In this document: piece by piece, positions 1 to 7,956 of the stretch | Layout: every line of letters begins with the position of its first letter | How positions within the stretch are numbered: the first letter of the stretch is position 1 | Origin: CAYOMP01 sp964405075 | GTDB taxonomy: Bacteria; Bacillota; Clostridia; Lachnospirales; Lachnospiraceae | Assembly: GCA_964405075.1 (NCBI GenBank) | Contig: CAYOMP010000102.1 | Coordinates: 1-10,472, forward strand | Reading direction: 5' to 3' | DNA: 10,472 nt | Program-made: the position numbers and the translations under genes | The notes under the pieces: model-generated | What the model was told of the DNA's origin: nothing | Databases searched by the model: none | What the model saw: the letters and a program-made list of their open reading frames with translations, nothing else

Positions 1-30
1 TCGCAAAATGCGACGCAAAAGCGGCGCAAG
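1..30. repeat. short degenerate tandem/palindromic block
   Basis: The pentamer CGCAA occurs at 2-6, 14-18 and 25-29, spaced 12 and 11 bases apart, each copy inside a slightly varied unit. The first unit is a palindrome (TCGCA at 1-5, TGCGA at 9-13, AAA loop). The second has CGC/GCG arms at 14-16 and 21-23 around AAAA. The third runs into the stem-loop at 28-51. Such blocks are often the edge of an interspersed intergenic repeat, but the window begins inside it, so its full extent is unknown. Confidence 0.4.
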
Positions 31-60
31 AATGTGCCAAGGCACATTCTTTGTTCTATC
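28..60 (+). terminator. terminator-like stem-loop, possible end of an upstream transcript
   Basis: A perfect 11-bp inverted repeat (AAGAATGTGCC at 28-38, GGCACATTCTT at 41-51) with two bases between the arms forms a stable hairpin; the innermost pair probably opens to give a four-base loop. A T-rich stretch follows (TTCTTTGTTCT, 47-57), though it is not an unbroken T run. This fits an intrinsic terminator of a gene left of the window. Because the palindrome is nearly symmetrical and joins the repeat block at 1-30, it may instead be part of a dispersed palindromic repeat. Confidence 0.45.
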
Positions 61-109
61 ATAGGAAATATCTTGATAATTAATATGAGAAAGTATTTGG
101 ATTTCCTAT
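61..109. repeat. 9-bp perfect inverted repeat with 31-base spacer
   Basis: ATAGGAAAT at 61-69 is exactly complementary to ATTTCCTAT at 101-109. The spacer is AT-rich and includes a small hairpin (TATC at 69-72, GATA at 75-78). It could be a long-loop RNA hairpin, the terminal arms of a tiny repeat element, or a protein-binding site. Nothing in the sequence decides between these. Confidence 0.35.
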
Positions 110-125
110 TACATAAAAAACACTC

Positions 126-206
126 TGTGCAATATGCACAACTCGTGGCGAAGATGTTTGCCATAAAGGCATAGCTCGCGCACGAAGGGTTTGCTTGCAA
201 ACTCTT
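126..206 (+). promoter_or_regulatory. three consecutive stem-loops in the possible pyrG leader
   Basis: Three hairpins follow one another. (1) TGTGCA 126-131 pairs with TGCACA 135-140 around a 3-base loop. (2) A longer hairpin pairs 143-151 with 176-185 (9 bp, one bulged G at 180) and contains an inner TGCC 159-162 / GGCA 168-171 stem. (3) Bases 185-194 pair with 197-206 (10 bp, one G-U, two bases between arms), followed by a broken T-rich stretch. Bases 197-201 (GCAAA) can instead pair with 215-219 (TTTGC), which would exclude hairpin 3. This could be an attenuator-like leader for the pyrG-glt-gln genes, but no known riboswitch, T-box, PyrR site or pyrG G-stutter leader was recognised. It may also be structured repeat sequence with no regulatory role. 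Confidence 0.35.
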
Positions 207-253
207 TATTCTGATTTGCGTTAGTGACATCAAAGGTAAATACTTTAATGTAC

Positions 254-284
254 ATTTCATAAAAATGGTGAAATTTTAGGAGGT
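254..284 (+). promoter_or_regulatory. pyrG ribosome binding site preceded by a small hairpin
   Basis: AGGAGGT at 278-284 is a near-ideal Shine-Dalgarno sequence, five bases before the ATG at 290, and fixes the pyrG start. Just before it, ATTTCA (254-259) is complementary to TGAAAT (269-274), giving a weak AU-rich hairpin that leaves the binding site exposed. Confidence 0.7.
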
Positions 285-289
285 AACAG

Positions 290-1885
290 ATGAAATATGT
301 TTTTGTAACAGGTGGAGTTGTATCGGGATTAGGTAAGGGAATCACAGCAGCATCACTTGGTAGATTGTTAAAGGCAAGAGGTTATCAGATAACCATGCAA
401 AAATTCGATCCATATATTAATATGGACCCAGGGACAATGAATCCAATTCAGCATGGAGAGGTATTTGTAACTGATGATGGGACAGAAACAGATTTGGATT
501 TAGGACATTATGAAAGATTCATAGATGAAAATCTTGATAAGAATTCAAATGTGACTACAGGTAAAATATATTGGTCTGTTTTAAATAAAGAAAGACATGG
601 TGATTATGGTGGAGGAACAGTACAGGTTATTCCCCATATTACAAATGAAATTAAGGATAGATTTCAGAAACCAAAAACAGGAAAAGACAATGAAATAGCA
701 ATTATTGAAGTCGGTGGAACTGTTGGAGACATAGAAAGCCAGCCATTTTTAGAATCAATAAGACAATTTCAGGCAGAGGTTGGAAGAGAAAATGCAATAA
801 TTATATTAGTGTCATTAATTCCTTATTTAAAAGCATCCGGAGAGTTGAAGACTAAACCAACACAGATGAGCGTTAAGACATTACAGAGTATGGGAATATG
901 GCCTGATATTTTAGTGTGTAGATCTGATTATCCATTAGAAAATGATATGAAAGAGAAATTAGCTCTGTTTTGCAATGTAAAAAAAGAACATGTATTACAG
1001 AATTTGGACGCTGATTCTTTATATGAAGTTCCTATTATGATGGAAAATGAGAATTTGGCAAAAGCAGTTTGTGAAGCTTTGAATATTCCTTGTCCAGAAC
1101 CTGACTTAACTGATTGGAACGAAATGCTTACTAATATGAAAGAGGCAAAGAAAGAAGTAGACATTGCTATCGTTGGTAAATATGTAGCTTTACACGATGC
1201 ATATTTAAGCGTAGTTGAGGCATTAAAGCATGGTGGAATGGCAAATAGAGTAAATGTTAATTTACATTGGGTAGAATCGGATGAAATAACTAAAGAAAAT
1301 GTAGATGAAATATTAAAAGATATGGATGGAATTCTGGTTCCTGGTGGCTTTGGAAGCAGAGGAATAGAAGGTAAGATTGAAGCAATTAGATTTGCGAGGG
1401 AAAAAGATATTCCATTTCTTGGAATTTGTCTTGGTATGCAGTTGGCAATTGTAGAATTTGCAAGAAATGTAATTGGCCTGACTGATGCAGATAGTATAGA
1501 AATTAATCCAGAGACAAAGAATCCTGTAATTGCACTTATGGCAGAGCAATCTGGAGTGGAGAATATTGGAGGAACTTTAAGATTAGGTGCATATCCTTGT
1601 GTATTAAAGGAGAATTCTTTAGCAGAAAAATTATATGGAAAGTCTAGTATATCAGAAAGACATAGACATCGTTATGAAGTAAATAATGATTATAGAGACA
1701 TTTTAGAAGAAAAGGGTATGACTTTATCAGGACTTTCACCAGATAAAAGAATTGTAGAAATGATAGAATTAGAAAATCATAGCTTTTTTATAGCAACGCA
1801 GGCTCATCCGGAATTTAAATCAAGACCGAATATGGCACATCCATTATTTAAAGGTTTTGTAGGAGCAGCCAGTAGAAATAAGTAG
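290..1885 (+). CDS. pyrG: CTP synthase (glutamine-hydrolysing)
   Basis: Cytosolic enzyme that converts UTP to CTP using ATP and ammonia drawn from glutamine, the last step of de novo pyrimidine nucleotide synthesis. The 531-residue protein has the usual family length. The N-terminal synthetase domain (about 1-265) starts with the glycine-rich nucleotide loop VTGGVVSGLGKG (6-17), followed by KFDPYINMDPGTMNP (38-52) and the EVGGTVGDIES segment (140-150). The C-terminal class I glutamine amidotransferase domain (about 290-531) has the oxyanion segment PGGFGSRG (351-358), the nucleophile Cys380 in GICLGMQ, and the His506/Glu508 pair in AHPEF. All catalytic residues are present, so the gene looks intact. 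The ATG at 290 is supported by AGGAGGT five bases upstream and by the family-typical start. It lies only 15 bases before gltB, so the two are probably co-transcribed, which links a glutamine consumer to glutamine/glutamate synthesis. Confidence 0.98.
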   Translation: MKYVFVTGGVVSGLGKGITAASLGRLLKARGYQITMQKFDPYINMDPGTMNPIQHGEVFVTDDGTETDLDLGHYERFIDENLDKNSNVTTGKIYWSVLNKERHGDYGGGTVQVIPHITNEIKDRFQKPKTGKDNEIAIIEVGGTVGDIESQPFLESIRQFQAEVGRENAIIILVSLIPYLKASGELKTKPTQMSVKTLQSMGIWPDILVCRSDYPLENDMKEKLALFCNVKKEHVLQNLDADSLYEVPIMMENENLAKAVCEALNIPCPEPDLTDWNEMLTNMKEAKKEVDIAIVGKYVALHDAYLSVVEALKHGGMANRVNVNLHWVESDEITKENVDEILKDMDGILVPGGFGSRGIEGKIEAIRFAREKDIPFLGICLGMQLAIVEFARNVIGLTDADSIEINPETKNPVIALMAEQSGVENIGGTLRLGAYPCVLKENSLAEKLYGKSSISERHRHRYEVNNDYRDILEEKGMTLSGLSPDKRIVEMIELENHSFFIATQAHPEFKSRPNMAHPLFKGFVGAASRNK

Positions 1886-1900
1886 GAGGAATAATTAGTA

Positions 1901-4900
1901 ATGAAACAAGATATTTTTCAAAATGGGTTATATGATTCAAGTTTTGAACACGATAATTGTGGTATCGGTGCTGTAGTTGACATCAAGGGGAGAAAAAGTC
2001 ACAAAATAGTTGCTGATGCATTAAGTATTGTTGAAAATTTGGAACACAGAGCAGGTAAAGATGCAGAGGGAAAAACTGGCGATGGTGTAGGTATTCTTAC
2101 ACAGGTTTCGCATAAATTCTTTAAAAAGGTTTGTAAGGAATTAGACATTCAAATAGGTAATGAGAGAGAATATGGTGTCGGAATGTTTTTCTTCCCTCAA
2201 GATGAGTTGAAACGTAGTCAAGCTAAGAAAATGTTTGAAATCATTGTTGAAAAAGAAGGAATGAAATTCTTAGGCTGGAGAGAAGTTCCAACTAATCCAA
2301 ATGTTTTAGGAGAAAAAGCACTTGCATGCAAACCAGCTATTTATCAGGCATTTATAGCTAAACCAAAGGATGTTGAAAAAGGAATTGCTTTTGATAGAAA
2401 ATTATATGTAGTCAGACGAGTTTTTGAACAGAGTAACAATAATACTTATGTTCCTTCATTATCTTCAAGAACAATTGTATATAAAGGAATGTTCTTAGTA
2501 GGACAGTTACGTACATTCTTCTTGGATTTACAGGATGAAGATTATGAATCAGCAATAGCTACTGTTCATTCAAGATTCTCAACTAATACAAATCCTAGCT
2601 GGGAAAGAGCTCATCCAAATAGGATTATTGTTCATAACGGTGAAATAAATACTATTAAAGGTAATGCTGATAAGATGTTAGCCAGAGAAGAAACTATGAC
2701 ATCATATGCATTGAGTGATGAGGATTTAACTAAGATTCTTACAGTAGTAAATGTAAATGGCTCAGATTCAGCTATGTTTGATAATACCTTGGAATTCTTG
2801 CTTATGAATGGTATGGAATTACCATTAGCAGCCATGATTATGATTCCTGAACCATGGGCTCATAATGATACTATTTCAGTAGAAAAGAGAGATTTTTATC
2901 AGTATTATGCAACTATGATGGAGCCATGGGATGGTCCTGCATCAATTCTTTTCTCAGATGGAGATGTGCTTGGAGCTATTCTTGATAGAAATGGTCTTAG
3001 ACCATCAAGATACTACATAATGGATGACGACAGATTAATATTAGCATCAGAAGTAGGTGTTTTGGATTTAGATGAAGAGCATATTGTATGTAAGGAAAGA
3101 CTTCATCCAGGAAAAATGTTATTAGTAGACACAGTACTTGGAAAAGTAAGATCTGATGAAGAATTAAAAGCTGAATATGCAAATAAAGAGCCATTTGGAG
3201 AATGGTTAGATAATAATTTGATTAAATTAGAGGAATTAAAGATTCCTAATAAAAAGGTAGTAAAATATTCGGATGAAGAGCGTTCAAGATTACAGAAAGC
3301 ATTTGGATATACTTATGAAGAATATAGAAATAGTATATATTCAATGGCGTTAAATGGGGCAGAACAAATCGGAGCTATGGGTATTGATACACCAATAGCT
3401 GCATTATCTAAGGAATATCAGCCATTATTCTACTATTTTAAACAGCTGTTTGCACAGGTAACTAATCCACCGATTGATGCGATTCGTGAAAAGATAGTTA
3501 CATCAACAACAGTTTATGTTGGTAAGAATGGTAACTTGTTAGAAGAAAAACCAGAAAACTGTAGGATGATTAAAATTAACAATCCAATTCTTACAGATTT
3601 GGACTTATTAAGAATTTGTGCAATGGAAAAGGAAGGCTTTAAAGTTGCAAAAGTACCTATCATTTTCTATAAGAGTACGCCAATTGACAGAGTATTAGAT
3701 CAGTTGTTTGTTCAGGTAGATAAGGCATATAAGGATGGAGCTACTATTCTTGTGTTATCTGATAGAGGAGTAGATGAAAACCATGTAGCTATACCTTCAT
3801 TATTAGCAGTAGCAGCAGTTCATCAATATTTAGTACAGACTAAGAAATGTACAGCTATGTCTTTAATTATTGAATCAGCTGAACCTAGAGAGGTACATCA
3901 TTTTGCTACATTGCTTGGTTATGGTGCAAGTGCTGTAAATCCATATTTGGCACATGCAACTATTGAACAGTTAATAGATGATGAAATTCTTAATAAAGAT
4001 TACTATGCAGCAGTAGAGGATTATGACAAAGCTATTTTAAGTGGAATTGTTAAAATTGCTTCAAAGATGGGTATTTCAACAATTCAGTCATATCAGGGTA
4101 GCAAGATTTTTGAGGCTATTGGTATTTCCTCTGAGGTTACAGATAAATATTTCTCAGGTACAGTTAGCAGAATTGGCGGTATTACATTAGAAGACATTGC
4201 AAAAGCAACAGATGAACAACATTCGAAAGCTTTTGATCCACTTGGATTGGACAGTGATTTATCATTAAATTCTATTGGTCGCCATAAGATGAGAAGTCAG
4301 GGTGAAAAACATAGATATAATCCTAAAACTATTCATATGTTACAAGCAGCCACAAGAGAAGGTAATTATGAAAAGTTTGTAGAATATACAAAAATGATAG
4401 ACGATGAACAAAGTGGATATCTTCGTAGCTTAATGGATTTCAATTATCCTGAAAAAGGAGTTGATATTTCAGAAGTAGAAAGTGAAGAAGAAATCGTTAA
4501 AAGATTTAAAACTGGTGCTATGTCATATGGTTCAATCTCAGAAGAAGCTCATGAAGCATTAGCAGTAGCGATGAACCACTTGAAAGGTAAATCTAATAGT
4601 GGTGAAGGCGGAGAAAGTGATGAAAGATTAGAAACTGCCGGAACTGAAAACGATAGAAGTTCAGCTATTAAACAGGTAGCCAGTGGTAGATTCGGTGTAA
4701 CCAGTAGATATTTAGTAAGTGCAAAAGAGATTCAGATAAAAATGGCACAGGGTGCAAAACCAGGTGAAGGTGGACATTTACCAGCTAAAAAGGTATATCC
4801 TTGGATTGCGAAAACAAGACATTCAACACCAGGAGTTAGCTTGATTTCACCACCACCACATCATGATATTTATTCTATTGAAGATTTGGCACAGTTGATT

Positions 4901-6454
4901 TATGATTTGAAGAATTCAAATAAGAATGCCAGAATTTCAGTAAAATTAGTATCAGAAGCTGGTGTAGGTACAGTAGCAGCAGGTGTTGCTAAAGCAGGTG
5001 CTAATGTAATATTGGTATCAGGATATGATGGGGGAACTGGAGCAGCACCGCTTAGTTCTATTCATAATGCCGGATTACCATGGGAATTAGGTTTGGCTGA
5101 AGCACACCAGACATTGGTAGCTAACGGACTTAGAAACAGAGTTCGTGTTGAAACTGATGGTAAATTAATGAGTGGTAGAGATGTAGCAATAGCAGCAATT
5201 CTTGGAGCAGAAGAATTTGGATTTGCAACAGCACCATTGGTAACATTAGGTTGTGTTATGATGAGAGTATGTAATCTTGATACTTGTCCAATGGGTATAG
5301 CTACACAGAATCCTGAACTTAGAAAGAAATTTATAGGAAAAGCAGAGTATGTAGAGAACTTTATGATTTTCATAGCAAGACAGTTAAGAGAATATATGGC
5401 TAAACTTGGTGTTCGCTCAGTTGATGAATTAGTTGGTAGAACTGATTTATTAAAGAAGAAAGATAATTTAACTGGAAATGCCAGAAGAATAGATTTAAGT
5501 AAGATTCTTTTACAGGATGAAGAAATATCAGGAGAAGCTAGTGTATTTAATGAAGAAGCTTTATATGATTTTGAATTAGAAAAAGTAAAAGATGAAGCAG
5601 TATTACTTAAAAACAAAGAGATTAAGAATGCTATTGAAAAGGGTAAGAAAAAGGAAGTTAATATAGAACTTACAAATATTGATAGAACATTTGGAACATT
5701 AGTAGGTGCAGAAATCACAAGAAACCATTCTAAGGGATTAGAAGATGACACAATTACAATTAACTGTAAGGGTGCCGGTGGTCAAAGTTTTGGAGCATTT
5801 ATTCCTAAGGGAATGACGTTAAATCTAAGAGGCGATTGTAACGATTACTTAGGAAAAGGATTATCAGGTGGTAAAATTATTGTTGCAGCACCAAAACAGG
5901 CTAAATACGCACCAGAAGATAACATCTTAATTGGTAATGTAGCACTTTATGGAGCAACATCTGGTGAAGCATATATCGCAGGTAGAGCAGGTGAAAGATT
6001 CTGTGTTAGAAATTCAGGTGTTACAGCAGTAGTCGAAGGTGTTGGTGAACACGGATGTGAATATATGACAGGTGGTAAGGTAGTAGTTTTAGGACCTACT
6101 GATAAGAACTTTGCAGCTGGTATGAGTGGTGGAATTGCATATGTTTTAGATACTCATAATCAGTTGTACAAGAATTTGAATAAAGAATTAGTATTAATGG
6201 AAAAGATTGAAGATAGACGTGAACAAGAAGAACTAAGAAGAATTATTGAAGCTCATGTAAAAGCTACAGATTCAAGAAAAGGTAAAGAAATTCTTGAAAG
6301 TTTTGAAGATTATCTTCCTAAATTCAAAAAGATTATTCCAAATGATTATAAGAAAATGGTTTTGGCATCAGCTAGCTTTGAGGAAAGAGGGCTTAAAAAG
6401 GAAGATGCACAGATAGAAGCCTTTTATACATCAATTGGTGCAAGAAGGGCATAG
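1901..6454 (+). CDS. gltB: glutamate synthase, large (alpha) subunit
   Basis: Large subunit of the glutamate synthase (GOGAT) complex: it hydrolyses glutamine and passes the ammonia to 2-oxoglutarate to form glutamate on FMN. The 1517 residues match the family's usual ~1500. The N-terminal class II amidotransferase domain (about 20-430) begins at Cys20 in DNCGIGA; in this family a short propeptide is removed to expose this cysteine as the N-terminal nucleophile, here predicted to be 19 residues. A central domain follows, then the FMN/2-oxoglutarate domain, with PGEGGHLPAKK near 953 and SGYDGGTGAAP near 1040. The [3Fe-4S] motif C-x5-C-x4-C is at Cys1118, Cys1124 and Cys1129. The C-terminal beta-helix (GXGXG) domain starts near 1290 (GAGGQ at 1291-1295). 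No lesion is visible. The ribosome binding site AGGAGGA (1884-1890) overlaps the pyrG stop codon, ten bases before the ATG, which argues for translation from a shared transcript. Confidence 0.98.
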   Translation: MKQDIFQNGLYDSSFEHDNCGIGAVVDIKGRKSHKIVADALSIVENLEHRAGKDAEGKTGDGVGILTQVSHKFFKKVCKELDIQIGNEREYGVGMFFFPQDELKRSQAKKMFEIIVEKEGMKFLGWREVPTNPNVLGEKALACKPAIYQAFIAKPKDVEKGIAFDRKLYVVRRVFEQSNNNTYVPSLSSRTIVYKGMFLVGQLRTFFLDLQDEDYESAIATVHSRFSTNTNPSWERAHPNRIIVHNGEINTIKGNADKMLAREETMTSYALSDEDLTKILTVVNVNGSDSAMFDNTLEFLLMNGMELPLAAMIMIPEPWAHNDTISVEKRDFYQYYATMMEPWDGPASILFSDGDVLGAILDRNGLRPSRYYIMDDDRLILASEVGVLDLDEEHIVCKERLHPGKMLLVDTVLGKVRSDEELKAEYANKEPFGEWLDNNLIKLEELKIPNKKVVKYSDEERSRLQKAFGYTYEEYRNSIYSMALNGAEQIGAMGIDTPIAALSKEYQPLFYYFKQLFAQVTNPPIDAIREKIVTSTTVYVGKNGNLLEEKPENCRMIKINNPILTDLDLLRICAMEKEGFKVAKVPIIFYKSTPIDRVLDQLFVQVDKAYKDGATILVLSDRGVDENHVAIPSLLAVAAVHQYLVQTKKCTAMSLIIESAEPREVHHFATLLGYGASAVNPYLAHATIEQLIDDEILNKDYYAAVEDYDKAILSGIVKIASKMGISTIQSYQGSKIFEAIGISSEVTDKYFSGTVSRIGGITLEDIAKATDEQHSKAFDPLGLDSDLSLNSIGRHKMRSQGEKHRYNPKTIHMLQAATREGNYEKFVEYTKMIDDEQSGYLRSLMDFNYPEKGVDISEVESEEEIVKRFKTGAMSYGSISEEAHEALAVAMNHLKGKSNSGEGGESDERLETAGTENDRSSAIKQVASGRFGVTSRYLVSAKEIQIKMAQGAKPGEGGHLPAKKVYPWIAKTRHSTPGVSLISPPPHHDIYSIEDLAQLIYDLKNSNKNARISVKLVSEAGVGTVAAGVAKAGANVILVSGYDGGTGAAPLSSIHNAGLPWELGLAEAHQTLVANGLRNRVRVETDGKLMSGRDVAIAAILGAEEFGFATAPLVTLGCVMMRVCNLDTCPMGIATQNPELRKKFIGKAEYVENFMIFIARQLREYMAKLGVRSVDELVGRTDLLKKKDNLTGNARRIDLSKILLQDEEISGEASVFNEEALYDFELEKVKDEAVLLKNKEIKNAIEKGKKKEVNIELTNIDRTFGTLVGAEITRNHSKGLEDDTITINCKGAGGQSFGAFIPKGMTLNLRGDCNDYLGKGLSGGKIIVAAPKQAKYAPEDNILIGNVALYGATSGEAYIAGRAGERFCVRNSGVTAVVEGVGEHGCEYMTGGKVVVLGPTDKNFAAGMSGGIAYVLDTHNQLYKNLNKELVLMEKIEDRREQEELRRIIEAHVKATDSRKGKEILESFEDYLPKFKKIIPNDYKKMVLASASFEERGLKKEDAQIEAFYTSIGARRA

Positions 6455-6466
6455 GAGGGAATAATA

Positions 6467-7940
6467 ATGGCTAAGGCAAGTGGATTTTTAGAATTTGAAA
6501 GAAAAAATGGATTTGAAATACCTGTTAAAGAGAGAATAAAGAACTTTAAGGAGTTTCATGAAAGTTTATCATTAGTAGAACAGAGTACACAGGCAGCTAG
6601 ATGTATGGATTGTGGTGTACCGTTTTGCCAGGCAGGAACTATGATTTCAGGAATGGCATCAGGATGTCCTTTAAATAATCTTGTTCCGGAAATGAATGAT
6701 TTGGTATATCAGGGAAATTATAAAGAGGCTTATAAGAGATTATCAAAAACACATTGTTTCCCAGAATTTACTTCAAGAGTATGTCCTGCCCTATGTGAAG
6801 CANNNNNNNNNNGGAAAATCAGTATCTACAAAAGAAAATGAAAAAGCAGTTATTGAATATGCTTTTGAAAACGGCTTAGTTAAAATGGAAGAGCCAAAGA
6901 CTAGAACAGGTAAAAAAATTGCAATTGTAGGAAGTGGACCTGCCGGTTTAGCTGCAGCTATGCAGCTAAACCAAAGAGGACATAGTGTAACAGTCTATGA
7001 AAGAAGTGATAGATGTGGAGGATTGCTTCGTTACGGTATTCCTAATATGAAATTAGAAAAACGTATTATTGACAGAAGAATTGAACTTATGGAGAATGCC
7101 GGAATTAAGTTTATCTGTAACACTAATGTAGGTGTTGATATTAGTTGTGATGAATTAAAGAATCAATATGATAAAGTAGTTCTGGCATGTGGAGCTTCAA
7201 ATCCTAGAAATATTAATGTACCGGGAAGAGAAGCTAAAGGTATATACTTTGCAGTAGACTTCTTATCAAAAGTAACAAAATCATTATTAGATAGCGATTT
7301 TAAGAAAGTGCCATACGAATTGGCAAAGGATAAGAATGTATTGGTTATTGGTGGTGGAGATACTGGAAATGACTGTGTGGGAACAGCTATTAGATTAGGT
7401 GCAAAGAGTGTGGTACAGTTAGAAATGATGCCACAGCCACCAGTTGAAAGATTAGACTCTAATCCATGGCCAGAATGGCCTAGAGTTCTAAAAACAGATT
7501 ATGGTCAGGAAGAGGCTATATATGTTTATGGAAAAGACCCAAGGCAGTATGAAACTACAGTAACTGAATTTAAATCAGATAAAGATGGAAATGTATGTGG
7601 AGCAACGCTTACTAAGCTAAAGCCAGAATACAACAAAGAGACAAAAAGAACAAATATGGTACCTGTGCCAGGCAGTGAAGAACAGATTGATGTGGATTTA
7701 GTATTAATTGCAGCAGGTTTTTTAGGCGCAGAGGGTTATATTGTTGAGGATATGGGTGTAGAATGTGATATGAGGACAAATGTCAAAACATTACCTGATT
7801 CATATGAAACCAGTGTAGAAGGAGTCTTTGTTGCAGGTGATATGCATAGAGGACAATCATTAGTTGTATGGGCAATAGCGGAAGGAAGAAATGTTGCAAG
7901 ACAAGTGGATGAATCCTTAATGGGCTACACTAATCTATAA
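6467..7940 (+). CDS. gltD: glutamate synthase, small (beta) subunit, interrupted by an N run
   Basis: Small subunit of glutamate synthase: it takes electrons from NAD(P)H via FAD and passes them through iron-sulfur clusters to GltB. The N-terminal part shows cluster cysteines Cys46, Cys49, Cys54 and Cys67, then Cys106 and Cys110 in VCPALCEA, where the sequence breaks at ten N (6803-6812). Downstream come the FAD-binding VGSGPAGLAA (around 6925-6955), the NAD(P)H-binding GGGDTGND (7350-7373) and the C-terminal AGDMHRGQS flavin segment near 7830-7860. The upstream reading frame ends on a codon boundary at 6802 and the downstream frame starts on one at 6813, so the true gap must be a multiple of three; ten N is a placeholder. 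Coding outside the gap gives 112 + 375 residues. About seven more would give the usual ~494, so I read this as one intact gene. ATG 6467 has an AGGAGGG site overlapping the gltB stop. Confidence 0.95.
6803..6812. other. assembly gap (10 N) inside gltD
   Basis: Ten ambiguous bases stand in for unresolved sequence. Read literally, they put the two halves of gltD in different frames and create an artificial stop at 6839-6841. The family pattern between CEA and the following GKSVSTKENE suggests about seven missing codons, including at least one further cysteine of the iron-sulfur motif. Confidence 0.97.
6945..6972. repeat. perfect 12-bp hairpin within gltD coding sequence
   Basis: GGTTTAGCTGCA (6945-6956) is exactly complementary to TGCAGCTAAACC (6961-6972) around a GCTA loop (6957-6960). 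It encodes the GLAAAMQLN stretch just after the FAD-binding glycines, so the protein is normal there. A perfect stem of this length with a four-base loop is unlikely by chance in 10 kb. No T run follows on either strand, so it does not look like an intrinsic terminator. Confidence 0.8.
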
Positions 7941-7956
7941 AAGGAGAGGTCTAAGG

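Larger units (their letters stand above)
1..289. other. non-coding leader region upstream of pyrG
   Basis: No convincing gene lies here. One plus-strand frame is open from base 1 to a TAG at 172-174 (57 codons), but it runs straight through perfect palindromes, has no ribosome binding site and resembles no protein I know. The stretch starts with a G/C-richer block (about 1-50) unlike the AT-rich rest. It contains a series of inverted repeats (1-13, 28-51, 61-69/101-109, 126-140, 143-185, 185-206) and ends at the pyrG ribosome binding site. I found no clean sigma-A promoter. The best weak candidate is TTGCGT at 216-221 with AATACT at 239-244 (17-base spacer), which I would not rely on. The mix of palindromes could be an interspersed intergenic repeat, the end of an upstream operon followed by a pyrG leader, or both. 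Confidence 0.6.

Noticed and set aside
1..174. 57-codon open frame on the plus strand from base 1
   Set aside because: It crosses several perfect palindromes, resembles no protein, and overlaps the likely repeat region. An open stretch this long can occur by chance, so I do not call it the end of an upstream gene.
126..206. Stem-loops considered as an ANTAR target for the regulator in this window
   Set aside because: Classical ANTAR targets are two hairpins with six-base loops having A at position 1 and G at position 4. None of the loops here fits, and there is no clean terminator.
185..289. Considered a CTP-sensing pyrG attenuator of the B. subtilis type
   Set aside because: There is no GGGC-type transcript start with a matching C-rich antiterminator partner, and the hairpin at 185-206 is not followed by a proper T run.
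109..345. Minus-strand open frame over the pyrG start
   Set aside because: It overlaps the structured leader and the conserved N-terminus of PyrG, and has no supporting features.
5062..5751. Long minus-strand open frame (229 codons) opposite gltB
   Set aside because: It lies wholly inside the well-conserved gltB coding sequence, has no ribosome binding site or recognisable protein features, and its Ser/Leu/Ile-rich composition is what the complement of this AT-rich gene would give.
6696..6812. Alternative start for the second half of gltD at 6696
   Set aside because: The codons from 6696 to the N run are in a different frame from the conserved GltD sequence. The apparent continuity across the gap is an artefact of the ten N.
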